Shown: piece by piece, positions 52,816-61,576 of the stretch | How positions within the stretch are numbered: the stretch's first letter is position 1 | Layout: the number at the start of each line of letters is the position of its first letter | Source of the DNA: Akkermansia muciniphila | GTDB taxonomy: Bacteria > Verrucomicrobiota > Verrucomicrobiia > Verrucomicrobiales > Akkermansiaceae | NCBI GenBank assembly: GCA_945883695.1 | Contig: CAMCYK010000001.1 | Coordinates: 1-64,000 of the forward strand | Direction of reading: 5' to 3' | Length of the DNA: 64,000 nucleotides | Position numbers and translations under genes: made by a program | Notes under the pieces: generated by a model | What the model saw: only the letters and a program-made list of their open reading frames with translations | What the model was told of the DNA's origin: nothing | The model's database searches: none

Positions 52816-55471
52816 TCAAGGTTCCGCCTTGAGACGGGCGAAGAGGCGCCCTTGCGGGGCGTTGGTGGCGGGGATGAAAGCGGTCACGCGGTCCGGGGTG
52901 GCGGTGGTATCGATGGTGACGATGACTCCGTTTGCATCCGGTCCGGAGGATGCGGGTCCGATCATGACCGGGTTCCAAACGATGAAGTCGGGAGTCCATT
53001 CGATGGCAAGGGCGGCTTGTCCGATGCTTGCCTCCGCGCGCTCGAACCGGAGCATGATGCCGCTGGCCGTCTCGGTGGCGAGCAGCGGGGCGTTTTCCGG
53101 GATCGCAGGATCGCCGCCGAGGATCCATTCCAGGGAATTGGCGATCCGGTCGCCATCCGGATCCGCGCCGGGAGCGGTGTCCGCCGGGGTGGCGAGCGCG
53201 GGGTAGCCGCCAAGCCAGACCTGATAGGGATCGGCGCTGCCGCCGCCCACGTTCAAGCGGCCGGCACCGGCAAGCGACGGACTGGTACGGGCCGCGCCTG
53301 ATCCGGGAGCGCCCCATTCGCCGGCCGGCTGGGACGTGCCGTCGAGAACAAGTTCGCGGATGGTATCGGTGCCGTTGAAGTCGAGTTCCAGCACCGCGCC
53401 CGGGCTGATGCGGATGGCCGAGTTGTTGGAGAAGCCGCCGCTCGAGGTGGTGCGCAACCTCCCGGCGAGGACGCTGGGGTCTCCGCTGTAGGAGGCGTTT
53501 CCGGTGAACACCAAGGTGCCCGCGCCCACCTTGGTGAGTGCGAGCGGCCTCGCCCCGTCGGTGAGGGTTCCCGCGAACTCCCCGGCACCGACCACCACGG
53601 CGGCCGGGTTTGACGGGTGGGCGTTGGCAAGGGTGCCGCGTCCCTCAAGCCGCCCCAGTTGGACGGTCGAACCGTAGATTTCGAGCGTGTTTCCGGCAGC
53701 GATCTCCCCCACGGCGCTGGCGCTGCCCGCGTTGGCATTCCGCAACTGGAGGGTCCGGTTGCCGGCGGTCGCGTCCAGCCGCACGCGGCCGGTGAAGCCC
53801 GAATTGTCTCCCTCGAAGCGGATGGGGTCGGGATACGGGCGCGGACTCGACGGACTGACGTGCAAGGTGCCGGCGCCGTGGAGCGGGCCGCTGAGCGAAA
53901 AGCGCACGCCGCTGGTGGTCGTGAGGTTGCTGGCGATGAATGACAGTTTGGACTCGCCGGACACCGAGATGGGGCCCGACAGCGTCAGCGGCTGGAGCAC
54001 GAAGTTATCCAGCCCGAGGTTGAGTTCGCCATCGGCCAGCTGGATCGCCGGCGAGGCGGTGACCCCGCCGCCGGTGTTGTTGATCGAAATCATGCCGCCG
54101 GTCTCGGCACGCAAGGTCAGGTTGCCGGCGAGTTTCAGGTCGCCGGACAAACCGCCGGAACTGAAGGAAAGCCGGCCTTCGGAGCAGACGAGAGTGCCAG
54201 GGGACAGGTCGTAGCCGCCGCGGGTCGTAGCCGCCGCGGAACCAAAGGTCCTCCGGCCCGGTCTTGGTGGCGGTGAAACCTCCCAGGTCGAGGGTGGGCG
54301 TCAGGTAGTCGCTGTAGGCGATGAATTCGATGCCGGGAACGAACTGAGCCACCGGCATCACATTCCATTGTTGGTCGGCGGTCAGCCGCAGGTCGCAGCC
54401 AAACTGCAGACCGCCGCCCGGGCCGTTTGTCTGGAGACCGCCCGCGCCGATCGACAGCACCGCGCCGGCGGTCGCGCCAACACGCCAGGACTGCCCGTTG
54501 CCACCGGTCTTGAAGCCGCGCAGCTCCATGCTGGATCCCAGCGGGGAGTTGCGAAACGAGCTGCTCATGCGCTTGTCCGCGCGCGCGACGTCGCCCGGTC
54601 CGGGGACGAAGCGCTCGATCCAGCAGCGCGGGTCGTCGAGCGGCAGCAGGTTATCGCCGTCCTTGGCGAAGGTCAGCGGAGCGAAGTTGTCGAGCGCCGC
54701 GTCAGCGCCCGTGACCCGCACCGCCAGACCGTGCGCCATTTCGAAACCCACGCCGAACGCGGCCGCGGAAACCGTCGCGGACCACGGTTGCCCGCCCGCG
54801 GCCAGCGGGTCGAAGTCGAGCTCGCGGCCGGAGGTCAGGTCGCGGACCCGCAGCGTGACCCTGCGCGCGGCGGTCGCGTCCGGCGTGGAATGCGTCACCG
54901 CGAGGCGGTACCAGTGGCCGGGGGTCGGCGCGACCCCGGAGGAAAGGATTCCACCTCCCACGCCTTGGAGGCCGAACACCAGGTTTGCCCCGTCCAGCAG
55001 AAGGCCGGCCTGAAGCTGCGTTTCAGCCAGGTCGTAGCGGAAATCGTCGTCGGCATCGAACCATAATCCGGCAATCATCGGTGCTCCGCCCGCCAACAGC
55101 TCGAAGACCATCCCGCCGGTATCCGGATCGAAGGGGACGAAGGCGTCTTTGGCCCCGATGTAGGCCTCGTTGGTCCCGGATCCGCGAAGTTGCCGGCCGG
55201 TCCCGGGATACTCGCCGCTGGCGTCGGCCGCCACCAGCAGGCCACCGCTGGAGCCGCAGCTGTCCGACCAACCCTCCTCACCCAGGAATTCCTTGTTGCT
55301 GCTGCCCGGCGTGGCAAAGGCAAGCGCGCCTTCCGGATAGGAATCGAAATCGACCCGCTGGGCGCTCAGCGGCGCGGCGGAAATGCCGGCCAGAAGGGCG
55401 GCGGACAAAACGAACCCGCGCTCCTTGTGGTTAGACTTTGGCCAGGGGAGGGCATGGGGGATGACGGTCAT
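52816..55471 (-). pseudogene. PATR surface protein gene out of frame by a 16-bp tandem duplication (possibly phase-variable)
   Basis: The first part, from the ATG at 55471, has a signal segment (FVLSAALLAGISAAPLSAQ near residue 20), a concanavalin-like module (GHWYRLAVTHST, AHGLAVRVTGADAALDNF) and the start of a PATR region. The second part, ending at 52816, continues with PATR repeats (LTKVGAGTLVFTGNASYSG) and a C-terminal GADPDGDRIANSLEWILGGDP module. The parts are in different frames, joined at a perfect duplication of GTCGTAGCCGCCGCGG at 54208-54239. Removing one copy gives WFRGGYDLSPGTLVC and an uninterrupted 879-codon gene, whose total length becomes a multiple of three. No other lesion is seen, so the gene may switch on and off by loss or gain of one copy. 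It is upstream of the PEP-CTERM gene. Confidence 0.88.
54208..54239. repeat. 16-bp perfect tandem duplication
   Basis: GTCGTAGCCGCCGCGG is repeated exactly at 54208-54223 and 54224-54239 inside a PATR gene. Sixteen bases change the reading frame by one. It is the only disruption found in that gene. Confidence 0.96.
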
Positions 55472-55794
55472 GATGATTTGAGTTTCCTGGGGAGACGGTG
55501 GTGAAAACGGCGGTCCGGAGATGTTTCCGCCGCGCAGGGCCCGCCCGGACCGGTCCGGAACCCGCGGAGCCGGGTTCAGGAGGGCGAAGCCCCGCGACGG
55601 CGATCCTCACTCCTAGGAAACAGCGGGAACAGGGCGCTGGTTAACCGGAAGCGGGGGCAGGCGGGGTTTTGGTGGATGGCGCAAAGCGTGAGTTGAGGTT
55701 CGGCAGGTGGTTGCTGGAACGAGCGTCGGCGCGGCCCGGCGGGGAGAGCGCCGGATCCGTCGCGCCCGCCTTGACCGGGGAGGCCGTTGGCGGC
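55472..55794. other. Divergent intergenic region, no gene seen
   Basis: The 323 bp lie between the frame-disrupted PATR gene and the phosphatase gene. They are GC-rich, with a possible hairpin CCGGACCGGTCCGG near 55544-55557. No coding frame or repeat-family member was recognised. A GGGGAGG at 55777-55783 serves the downstream gene. Confidence 0.5.
55777..55783 (+). promoter_or_regulatory. Ribosome binding site deciding the phosphatase start
   Basis: GGGGAGG lies 11 bases before the ATG at 55795, while no comparable site precedes the in-frame ATG at 55807. This favours the longer start. Confidence 0.55.
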
Positions 55795-56286
55795 ATGGTG
55801 CGCAAGATGTCCGCCAGCAAATCGGTTGTTTTCGTCTGCACGGGGAATACCTGCCGCAGTCCGATGGCCGAGGGCTTGTTCCGCAAGGCGGTCGAGACGC
55901 GCGGTGACTTCAAGGTGAGTTCCGCCGGCATCGCGGCCTATCCCGGCGACCGGCCGAATCCCGAGACGGTGAGGTTCCTAGGGGGGCGCGGGATCACCCT
56001 CGACGGCTTCTCCAGCCAGCCGGTCTCGCCGGAGCTGCTGGAGCAGGCCACCCATGTTTTCGCGATGACCTCCGGCCACCTGGAAACGCTCGAAAGCCTG
56101 TTCCCCGAGTTCGTCGACAAATTTTTCCTGGTCTGCGAGTTCGTGGAACTCCCCGGCCGCGGGGTGGCGGCCGACGTGCCCGATCCCATCGGCATGGGGA
56201 AGAAGGCATACGAGGAGGTCGGCAAGACGCTCGATCAGGCGATTCCCACCCTGATCGCCTTCATCGACCAGACCTGGCAGGGGTGA
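55795..56286 (+). CDS. Low-molecular-weight protein phosphatase (YwlE-like)
   Basis: This 163-residue enzyme has the P-loop CTGNTCRSP, catalytic Cys15 and Arg21, and a general-acid motif DVPDPIG near residue 130. It removes phosphate from tyrosine or, in the YwlE branch, from arginine; the TCRSP variant (Thr at the position before Cys) is the form associated with arginine phosphatases, but this is an inference. Cytoplasmic. The next gene, 140 bp downstream, is an rpiB-glyA fusion. The Bacillus ywlE-ywlF(rpiB)-glyA gene order thus recurs here. ATG 55795 is chosen for its ribosome binding site; 55807 is the alternative. Confidence 0.87.
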   Translation: MVRKMSASKSVVFVCTGNTCRSPMAEGLFRKAVETRGDFKVSSAGIAAYPGDRPNPETVRFLGGRGITLDGFSSQPVSPELLEQATHVFAMTSGHLETLESLFPEFVDKFFLVCEFVELPGRGVAADVPDPIGMGKKAYEEVGKTLDQAIPTLIAFIDQTWQG

Positions 56287-56385
56287 AGTTCCAAGGAAGA
56301 AGTGCCAACATTCCGGACCGGCCTTGCGAGTGCTGGGATTTTCCCCTGCCTTTTTTGGCACTTGGCACTTCTTTCTTGGCACTTC
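56285..56385. repeat. AAGTGCCAA-type inverted repeat element
   Basis: Left arm 56285-56308 and right arm 56362-56385 are inverted repeats of 24 bp with about two mismatches, based on GAAGTGCCAA units. An extra unit is at 56355-56361. It sits between the phosphatase and rpiB-glyA genes and could form a long hairpin in the transcript. Confidence 0.88.
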
Positions 56386-56426
56386 CGGCCTCCACGGCCA
56401 TTTCCCTCCCGCCCCAAGTGACCATC

Positions 56427-58100
56427 ATGAGCCAGCAGCCCTTGCGTATTGCCCTCGGCGCCGATCACGGCGGAGTTGATCTGAAGAACGCCATCGCGGC
56501 TCACCTCAAGGCCGCCGGCCACGAGGTCGATGATTTCGGTACCAACGGCAGTGAATCGGTCGATTACCCGGATTTTGCCAACCAGGTCAGCCGCGCGGTG
56601 GCCGACGGCACCCACGATTTCGGAATTCTCTGCTGCACCTCGGGCGTCGGCGTGTGCATCACCGCCAACCGCCACCGTCATGTCCGCGCCGCGAGCGTCC
56701 GGACGGTGGAGGAAGCCGCGATCACCCGGTTGCACAATGACGCCAACGTGCTCTGCCTCGGCGGGAAGGTTCACGACACGGCGCTCGCCACCGCGATGGT
56801 CGATACCTTCCTGGCCACCGGGTTCGAAGGCGGCCGCCACGAGCGCCGGGTCTGCAAGTCGTCCGGTTCCCGCATCGCGGAGACCGACCCGGCGATCCAC
56901 GCGGCCATCGTCGCCGAAGAACGTCGCCAGCGGAACAGCATCGAACTGATCGCCTCGGAAAATTTCGCCTCGCCCGCGGTGATGGAAGCCCAGGGTTCGG
57001 TGCTGACCAACAAATACGCCGAAGGTTATCCCGGCCGCCGCTGGTATGGCGGCTGCGAGAACGTCGATGTGGTCGAGCGGCTCGCGATCGACCGCGCCAA
57101 GCAGTTGTTCGGGGCCGAGCACGCCAACGTCCAGCCGCACTCGGGCTCGCAGGCCAATACCGCGGTCTATTTCTCCGTCCTCAAGCCGGGCGACCGGATC
57201 CTCACGATGGACCTCGCGCACGGCGGGCACCTGACCCACGGTCACAAGGCGAATTTCTCGGGCAAGTTTTACGATGTCGTCCACTACGGAGTCAGTCCCG
57301 ACGACGAGCGGATCGACTACGACGCGCTCGCCGAACTCGCCCGCGAGTGCAAGCCGGTCCTCATCACCTGCGGGGCCAGCGCCTACTCCCGCGTGATCGA
57401 TTTCGAGCGGATGGCGAAGATCGCCCGCGAGGTCGGCGCCTACCTTTTCGTCGACATGGCACACATCGCCGGTCTGGTCGCCGCCGGCGTGCATCCGAGC
57501 CCGGTCCCGCACGCCGACTTCGTCACCTCCACCACCCACAAGTCGCTGCGCGGGCCGCGCGGCGGGATCATCCTGTGCAAGGAGGAGTTCGCCAAAAAGA
57601 TCGATGCCCAGGTCTTCCCGGGCATCCAGGGCGGACCGCTGATGCACGTCATCGCGGCCAAGGCGATCTGCTTCGGCGAGGCATTGAAACCGGACTTCAA
57701 GGGCTACCAGGAGCAGGTGATCAAGAATTCGCGCGCCCTTGCCGCGCGGCTCGCCCAGCATGGCTTCCGGATCGTCTCCGGCGGTTCGGACAACCACGTG
57801 ATGATGGTCGATCTCCGGCCGAAGGGCCTCAACGGGGCCGACGCCTCGCACACTCTCGACGAGGCCGGCATCACGGTGAACAAGAACTCGATTCCCTTCG
57901 ACACGGGCACCCCGATGAAGCCGAGCGGCATCCGCATCGGCACTCCCGCGGTGACGACCCGCGGGATGATGGAGAAGGACGTCGAGCAAGTCGCCGATTT
58001 CATCGCCGAAGCCCTGGCGGCGATCGGAGACGAGACCAAACTTCACGCCATCCGCGACAGGGTCTTCGCCTTCAACCGGCGCTTCCCGATGCCGTGGTGA
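56427..58100 (+). CDS. rpiB-glyA: Fused ribose-5-phosphate isomerase B / serine hydroxymethyltransferase
   Basis: One uninterrupted frame of 557 residues joins two enzymes. Residues 1-148 are RpiB ([10 protein letters not shown] at 11-20; CCTSGVG with catalytic Cys69 or Cys70, a variant of the usual [17 protein letters not shown]), which interconverts ribose 5-phosphate and ribulose 5-phosphate. Residues from about 155 are Gly[51 protein letters not shown] and the pyridoxal-phosphate lysine Lys372 in [12 protein letters not shown]. GlyA makes glycine and one-carbon units from serine. There is no stop or internal ribosome binding site at the joint. It lies downstream of the YwlE-like phosphatase, in the order known from Bacillus. 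Cytoplasmic. Confidence 0.93.
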   Translation: MSQQPLRIALGADHGGVDLKNAIAAHLKAAGHEVDDFGTNGSESVDYPDFANQVSRAVADGTHDFGILCCTSGVGVCITANRHRHVRAASVRTVEEAAITRLHNDANVLCLGGKVHDTALATAMVDTFLATGFEGGRHERRVCKSSGSRIAETDPAIHAAIVAEERRQRNSIELIASENFASPAVMEAQGSVLTNKYAEGYPGRRWYGGCENVDVVERLAIDRAKQLFGAEHANVQPHSGSQANTAVYFSVLKPGDRILTMDLAHGGHLTHGHKANFSGKFYDVVHYGVSPDDERIDYDALAELARECKPVLITCGASAYSRVIDFERMAKIAREVGAYLFVDMAHIAGLVAAGVHPSPVPHADFVTSTTHKSLRGPRGGIILCKEEFAKKIDAQVFPGIQGGPLMHVIAAKAICFGEALKPDFKGYQEQVIKNSRALAARLAQHGFRIVSGGSDNHVMMVDLRPKGLNGADASHTLDEAGITVNKNSIPFDTGTPMKPSGIRIGTPAVTTRGMMEKDVEQVADFIAEALAAIGDETKLHAIRDRVFAFNRRFPMPW

Positions 58101-58107
58101 GAGCCGC

Positions 58108-58599
58108 TCACGGCGGATCCAGCGGGGGCAAGACCCCGGCGGATCCGTCGTCGTACATCAGGGGTTCTTCCTCGACCTTCAGGGGCCGGAACTGGCCGTC
58201 ATAGCTGTCGACCTGGAAGCGGAGCTCCTGCAGATCCCGGTTGGTTCCGCCAATGAGGTCGCGCAGTTCCTGGTTCTGCTCCACCGAGCTTTCGAGCAAG
58301 GTCAGCAGCTTCTCCACGCGGCTATCGGTGTCTCGCGGCGCATTGGCCCCGGTGGTCGGCCGGGAGGGGGCTTCGGCATCCCGGCGGGCCTCGGCGAGAA
58401 AGTCTCTGGCTTCCCGTGCCATCCCATCGTCGGGTAATGGGGAAGGGACGGGCCGCGAGGTCCCGACCGGCGCGAGATCGGCCGGCAACACCGCGGCCAG
58501 CGCGACCATGTCGCGGACGGAGAACCAGTGGGAACCGGCGGCTCCCGCCATCAGGGCGAGGGCGGTGCCGCAGACGAGCGGGATTTGGCTTGGTTTCAT
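58108..58599 (-). CDS. Unknown exported protein of pilus-like operon
   Basis: This 163-residue protein has an N-terminal membrane or signal helix (PLVCGTALALMAGAAGSHW, residues 7-25). A proline-rich linker and then a helical stretch follow (RVEKLLTLLESSVEQNQELRDLIG, near residues 95-118, probably a coiled coil). The C-terminus is acidic (EEEPLMYDDGSAG). No family recognised. It starts 4 bp inside the preceding gene (ATGA overlap) and is the last gene of the operon. A periplasmic or inner-membrane accessory role is inferred from context only. Confidence 0.7.
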   Translation of the reverse strand: MKPSQIPLVCGTALALMAGAAGSHWFSVRDMVALAAVLPADLAPVGTSRPVPSPLPDDGMAREARDFLAEARRDAEAPSRPTTGANAPRDTDSRVEKLLTLLESSVEQNQELRDLIGGTNRDLQELRFQVDSYDGQFRPLKVEEEPLMYDDGSAGVLPPLDPP

Positions 58600-59351
58600 C
58601 GCTGCTTATTGACGGGTGAAGGCTCCGGAGCGGGGGTGGCTTTGGGGGGCGCTTCGGGGGCAGCGGGCAGTGAACTTAAAAGTTGGCTGAGGCGGTCGAG
58701 CGCCGCGGACATCTGGCGCGAATCCTCTTCCATTCGCTCGATCGAGTTGCTCAGAACCGCGCTCATGGTGCCGGTCTGGGCATACCGGAGCCCGGGTTCG
58801 TAGCCGGGTTCGCCGACCGCCAGGACTTGTTCGCCATCGGCATCGGGGACCAGCAAATGCGGCCGGATCGACAGGGAAATGGTGGTGCCGTTGGCAAGCT
58901 GGACTTTCTCGACAAAGGCGGGAACTTCCTCGGGCTGTTCCAAGCGCCACCCTGCGGGTGGCAGGAACAGCGGCTTGGCGGGAAAGGGGGCGAGCAGCTT
59001 CACCGCGGCGGCATCGACTTTCGCGGAACCATCCCTGCCCGGCTCCACCTGGACGGATACTCCCTCCGGTTCGGGCGCGGCGGGCGCTTCGTCGTTGATC
59101 GCCGCGTCAAGGTCGGGGTCATCCGCCGGCGCGCCGGGTTCCGGCGCGGGAACCTCGGAATCGAGGTCGCCGAGCGTCGGGTCGGTGGCGCTGATGTCGA
59201 CCGTGACCGAGGGCATGTCCTCGTCTTCAAAGCCTTCCGTCAACGCGGACAGCACCGGATCGCGCTCCGAGGCTTTCGGCGCGATGTCCTGGGCAATGGC
59301 GGAAACGGCCGCGAGGGCGAGGCAGGCGGAAATGGGGCGGAGCGGGGTCAT
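58596..59351 (-). CDS. Unknown secreted acidic protein of pilus-like operon
   Basis: A 251-residue protein with a signal peptide (PISACLALAAVSAIAQ, ending near residue 21). Then comes a long acidic, proline- and alanine-rich linker (DSEVPAPEPGAPADDPDLD), a compact segment with FLPPAGWRLEQPEEVPAFVE near residue 140, and a C-terminal helix region (SNSIERMEEDSRQMSAALDR). No family recognised. Both ends overlap neighbours by four bases (ATGA), so it is translationally coupled within the operon. Confidence 0.7.
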   Translation of the reverse strand: MTPLRPISACLALAAVSAIAQDIAPKASERDPVLSALTEGFEDEDMPSVTVDISATDPTLGDLDSEVPAPEPGAPADDPDLDAAINDEAPAAPEPEGVSVQVEPGRDGSAKVDAAAVKLLAPFPAKPLFLPPAGWRLEQPEEVPAFVEKVQLANGTTISLSIRPHLLVPDADGEQVLAVGEPGYEPGLRYAQTGTMSAVLSNSIERMEEDSRQMSAALDRLSQLLSSLPAAPEAPPKATPAPEPSPVNKQR

Positions 59352-60130
59352 CGGTTCTGGATTTCGATGGCTTGGGTGCTGTCAAGGCTCTCGGTTTGGG
59401 CCGGCCCGGCTTCGCGGGTGAGGGAAGGGCTGTCGGCGCGCAGCACCGAGGCGGGAATCGAGGTTCCAACCAGCGAGTTCCACTCCGCGAGCAGCGTGCC
59501 GCCTTCGTCGCGGAGCAGGCGGCAAGCTTCCTGGTAGTGGCCGATACGAACCATCAGGTCGCGCGCCTGGGCCACCTCTTCGGTGGTCCAGCGGAGGGCC
59601 CGGCTGCGATAGAGCACGGGGACCTCGAGCGCGATCTTGCCGAGGTCTTCGCCGCCCGGGCCCTGGGCCTTGAGGACGTGTTGGATCTGGAGATTGGTCT
59701 GCTCGTACGCGTTCTCCGGGCCGGTCTGGGCGGAGGCAAAGCGGCGCGGGTCGGCGGGCTGCGGCTTGGAAACATCACCCGGCAGGGCGCTCGCCCGGGG
59801 CAGCAAGGAGTCCGCGTCCGGCGCAGCGGCCGTGGCCGCCGCAAAAACCGGGGAGGGGGCGCTCGCGGTGGCCGCCGGCCCGTGCGGAGAGCCGGTCACA
59901 ATCACCGGCTTGGTCATGTAAAGTCCGCAGAAGACCGCCGCCATGGCGGTGCTGCCGGCGAGCAGCCACGGGTAGGCCCGCTGGACCGGACAGGTGGTGG
60001 AACGACGGTTGGAAGCGGTGGAAGTCGGATGGGTCAAGGGCCCCAGCTCCAGGGTCTGGGGGCTGGCTGGCACCGGCACCGGCTTCGTGGCCAAGGGCGT
60101 CGCTTGGGTCGTGGTGGGCAGGGGTCGCAT
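59348..60130 (-). CDS. Unknown single-pass membrane protein of pilus-like operon
   Basis: This 260-residue protein has a cytoplasmic Thr/Pro-rich N-terminus, one membrane helix (YPWLLAGSTAMAAVFCGLYM near residues 53-72) and a periplasmic part with a linker. A C-terminal helical domain (YEQTNLQIQHVLKAQG; TTEEVAQARDLMVRIGHYQE) follows. This topology resembles PilN/PilO- or GspL/M-like inner-membrane assembly proteins, but no sequence match is claimed. It overlaps the next gene by four bases. Confidence 0.7.
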   Translation of the reverse strand: MRPLPTTTQATPLATKPVPVPASPQTLELGPLTHPTSTASNRRSTTCPVQRAYPWLLAGSTAMAAVFCGLYMTKPVIVTGSPHGPAATASAPSPVFAAATAAAPDADSLLPRASALPGDVSKPQPADPRRFASAQTGPENAYEQTNLQIQHVLKAQGPGGEDLGKIALEVPVLYRSRALRWTTEEVAQARDLMVRIGHYQEACRLLRDEGGTLLAEWNSLVGTSIPASVLRADSPSLTREAGPAQTESLDSTQAIEIQNR

Positions 60131-60134
60131 GAGT

Positions 60135-60620
60135 TCAAGGTGCGGGCAATTCGTCCGGCGGCTCCGCGGCGGGTGGTTCCACGGGCGCGGGCGGGACGTG
60201 GACGGCGTGGGTGATCACGGTTTGATCGGAGACGCCCGGGAACACGGTCAAGGTGAGCGAGTCCCGGGTCAGCCGCAGATGCTTGTGGACGCCGCCGTGG
60301 TCGCTGGTCGCCTGAACCCCGGGAACCACCTCAAGCGGACCGCCGGGCGCGCTCTGTTGTCCGATCCCGTCGGAACGGTAAATGGTGAAAGTGGACCAGG
60401 CGTCCGACTGGGCGTCGGTCGTCAGGCGGATCGTCACCCCGTCGGTTGAAACCGACAGCTTGAGCGGCTTGATCGGTATCCGGACCACCTTGCCGTTGCC
60501 GGTGATCTTCGTCTGGCTGCGGATGACGTAATCGCCGAACGTGTCAAAGTCGCCCTGTTCAGCCCCCGCGCTGAACACGAATGCCAAGGCGACCCCCGCG
60601 ACTCTGGACAGAAGTTTCAT
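60135..60620 (-). CDS. Unknown secreted beta-rich protein of pilus-like operon
   Basis: The start at 60620 gives 161 residues with a signal peptide (LLSRVAGVALAFVFSAGA). The mature part is beta-rich (DYVIRSQTKITGNGKVVRIP; VSTDGVTIRLTTDAQSD) and ends in a proline-rich tail. The longer open frame upstream is another gene's shadow. No family recognised. It overlaps the pseudopilin gene by four bases and is four bases from the next gene, so it is part of the operon. It may be an extracellular component of the pilus-like machine. Confidence 0.68.
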   Translation of the reverse strand: MKLLSRVAGVALAFVFSAGAEQGDFDTFGDYVIRSQTKITGNGKVVRIPIKPLKLSVSTDGVTIRLTTDAQSDAWSTFTIYRSDGIGQQSAPGGPLEVVPGVQATSDHGGVHKHLRLTRDSLTLTVFPGVSDQTVITHAVHVPPAPVEPPAAEPPDELPAP

Positions 60621-61039
60621 TCGCCGACGTCCCACTGGGAGTCCGTGGTGGTTTTGGAAGGATCGTAGCGGGTGCCGTCGATCCCGCTGGTGTTGGTCGT
60701 GAGATAAGGAGGCGAGACGTTCACCCGGGGGTAGAGCGTGGCGCTGTCCAGCGACTTCGAGGTCGGCATGGTTGCCGGATTGTTCGGCAGATACGGTAAC
60801 AGCAAAGCTGGAGTCAGGGACGTCAAGGGGACCGTCGGGTTGTCGGCAAGATAGGTCCGCTGGGCGACATAGACGGTCCGCAGGTTCTCCGAAGCGTCGC
60901 GGGCGAGTTTCCATTGTCCCACCACGTTGGAAACGTAAAAGCCGGAGGTCATCAGCGCGAGCAGGACGAAGATCACGATCGACATCTCGATCAGGGTGAA
61001 TCCCCGCGCTTGGAACCGGGTGGACGGGCTGGCTTTCAT
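60617..61039 (-). CDS. Type IV pilin-like / pseudopilin
   Basis: This 140-residue protein has the class III signal: a basic leader MKASPSTRFQARG, cleavage before FTLIE (Phe14 as new N-terminus, Glu18 at position +5), and a hydrophobic helix to about residue 35. A soluble C-terminal part with aromatic and proline residues (RTYLADNPTVPL) follows. A prepilin peptidase would process it; none is encoded here. It should be polymerised by the ATPase and membrane protein encoded next to it. It may be a major or minor pseudopilin. Confidence 0.87.
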   Translation of the reverse strand: MKASPSTRFQARGFTLIEMSIVIFVLLALMTSGFYVSNVVGQWKLARDASENLRTVYVAQRTYLADNPTVPLTSLTPALLLPYLPNNPATMPTSKSLDSATLYPRVNVSPPYLTTNTSGIDGTRYDPSKTTTDSQWDVGE

Positions 61040-61133
61040 GGCACGGAAGGGAATTTAGGTTAATAAAGATGAGTTGAAAAGACGGAAATATTAACGAACT
61101 TCCCGAAAGATCGCCCGGTGGCGGGCGGCGGCT

Positions 61134-61547
61134 TCAGCCCTTGAGGATTTCGAAGGCTTCCGCGACGTTCTTCCGGAGTTCGGGATCGGCCCACGCGTTG
61201 CGCCCGAGGTGGACCAGCCAGAAGACCACGACCAAGGTGATGCCGAGCCAGATCAACCACCAGCTGATGGATTTCCCCTGGGGCGCGATCAGCGGCACAT
61301 ACCAAGCCTCCCGGTCGACCACGCGCGTGGTGAACATCTGGGAGCCGTCGCGGAGTTGCTCGAGCAGGGCGTTGACCGCGGTGTCGCTGCGCAGGATGAA
61401 GCGGTGCTTGTACTTGCGGCCGGGGGACTCCGGCAATTCCTCCGCGATCACGCCGGCCGGCACGGATTCCGGCAGCCTCAGCGTGTAGACGTGGGTCTCG
61501 TAGACGAAGCGTTCGCGCAGCCAGCGGTCGAGTCGGGTCAGTTGCAT
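61134..61547 (-). CDS. Small membrane protein of pilus-like operon
   Basis: This 137-residue protein has a charged N-terminal domain (LTRLDRWLRERFVYETHVYT; SDTAVNALLEQLRDGSQMF) and one membrane helix near residues 95-114 (SWWLIWLGITLVVVFWLVHL), with a short cytoplasmic or periplasmic end. No family recognised. It lies between the pseudopilin and the GspF-like gene with short gaps (94 and 29 bp) on the same strand, so it probably is part of the same assembly system. Confidence 0.72.
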   Translation of the reverse strand: MQLTRLDRWLRERFVYETHVYTLRLPESVPAGVIAEELPESPGRKYKHRFILRSDTAVNALLEQLRDGSQMFTTRVVDREAWYVPLIAPQGKSISWWLIWLGITLVVVFWLVHLGRNAWADPELRKNVAEAFEILKG

Positions 61548-61576
61548 GGCGATCGTGGGATGGTCGGTTGTTCGGG

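Noticed and set aside
55536..55620. Structured RNA or riboswitch before the phosphatase gene
   Set aside because: Only a GC-rich hairpin is seen; no conserved riboswitch core was recognised.
56355..56387. Sigma54 promoter (TGGCAC-like) before rpiB-glyA
   Set aside because: TGGCAC occurs only as part of the inverted repeat and is not followed by TTGC at the -12 spacing.
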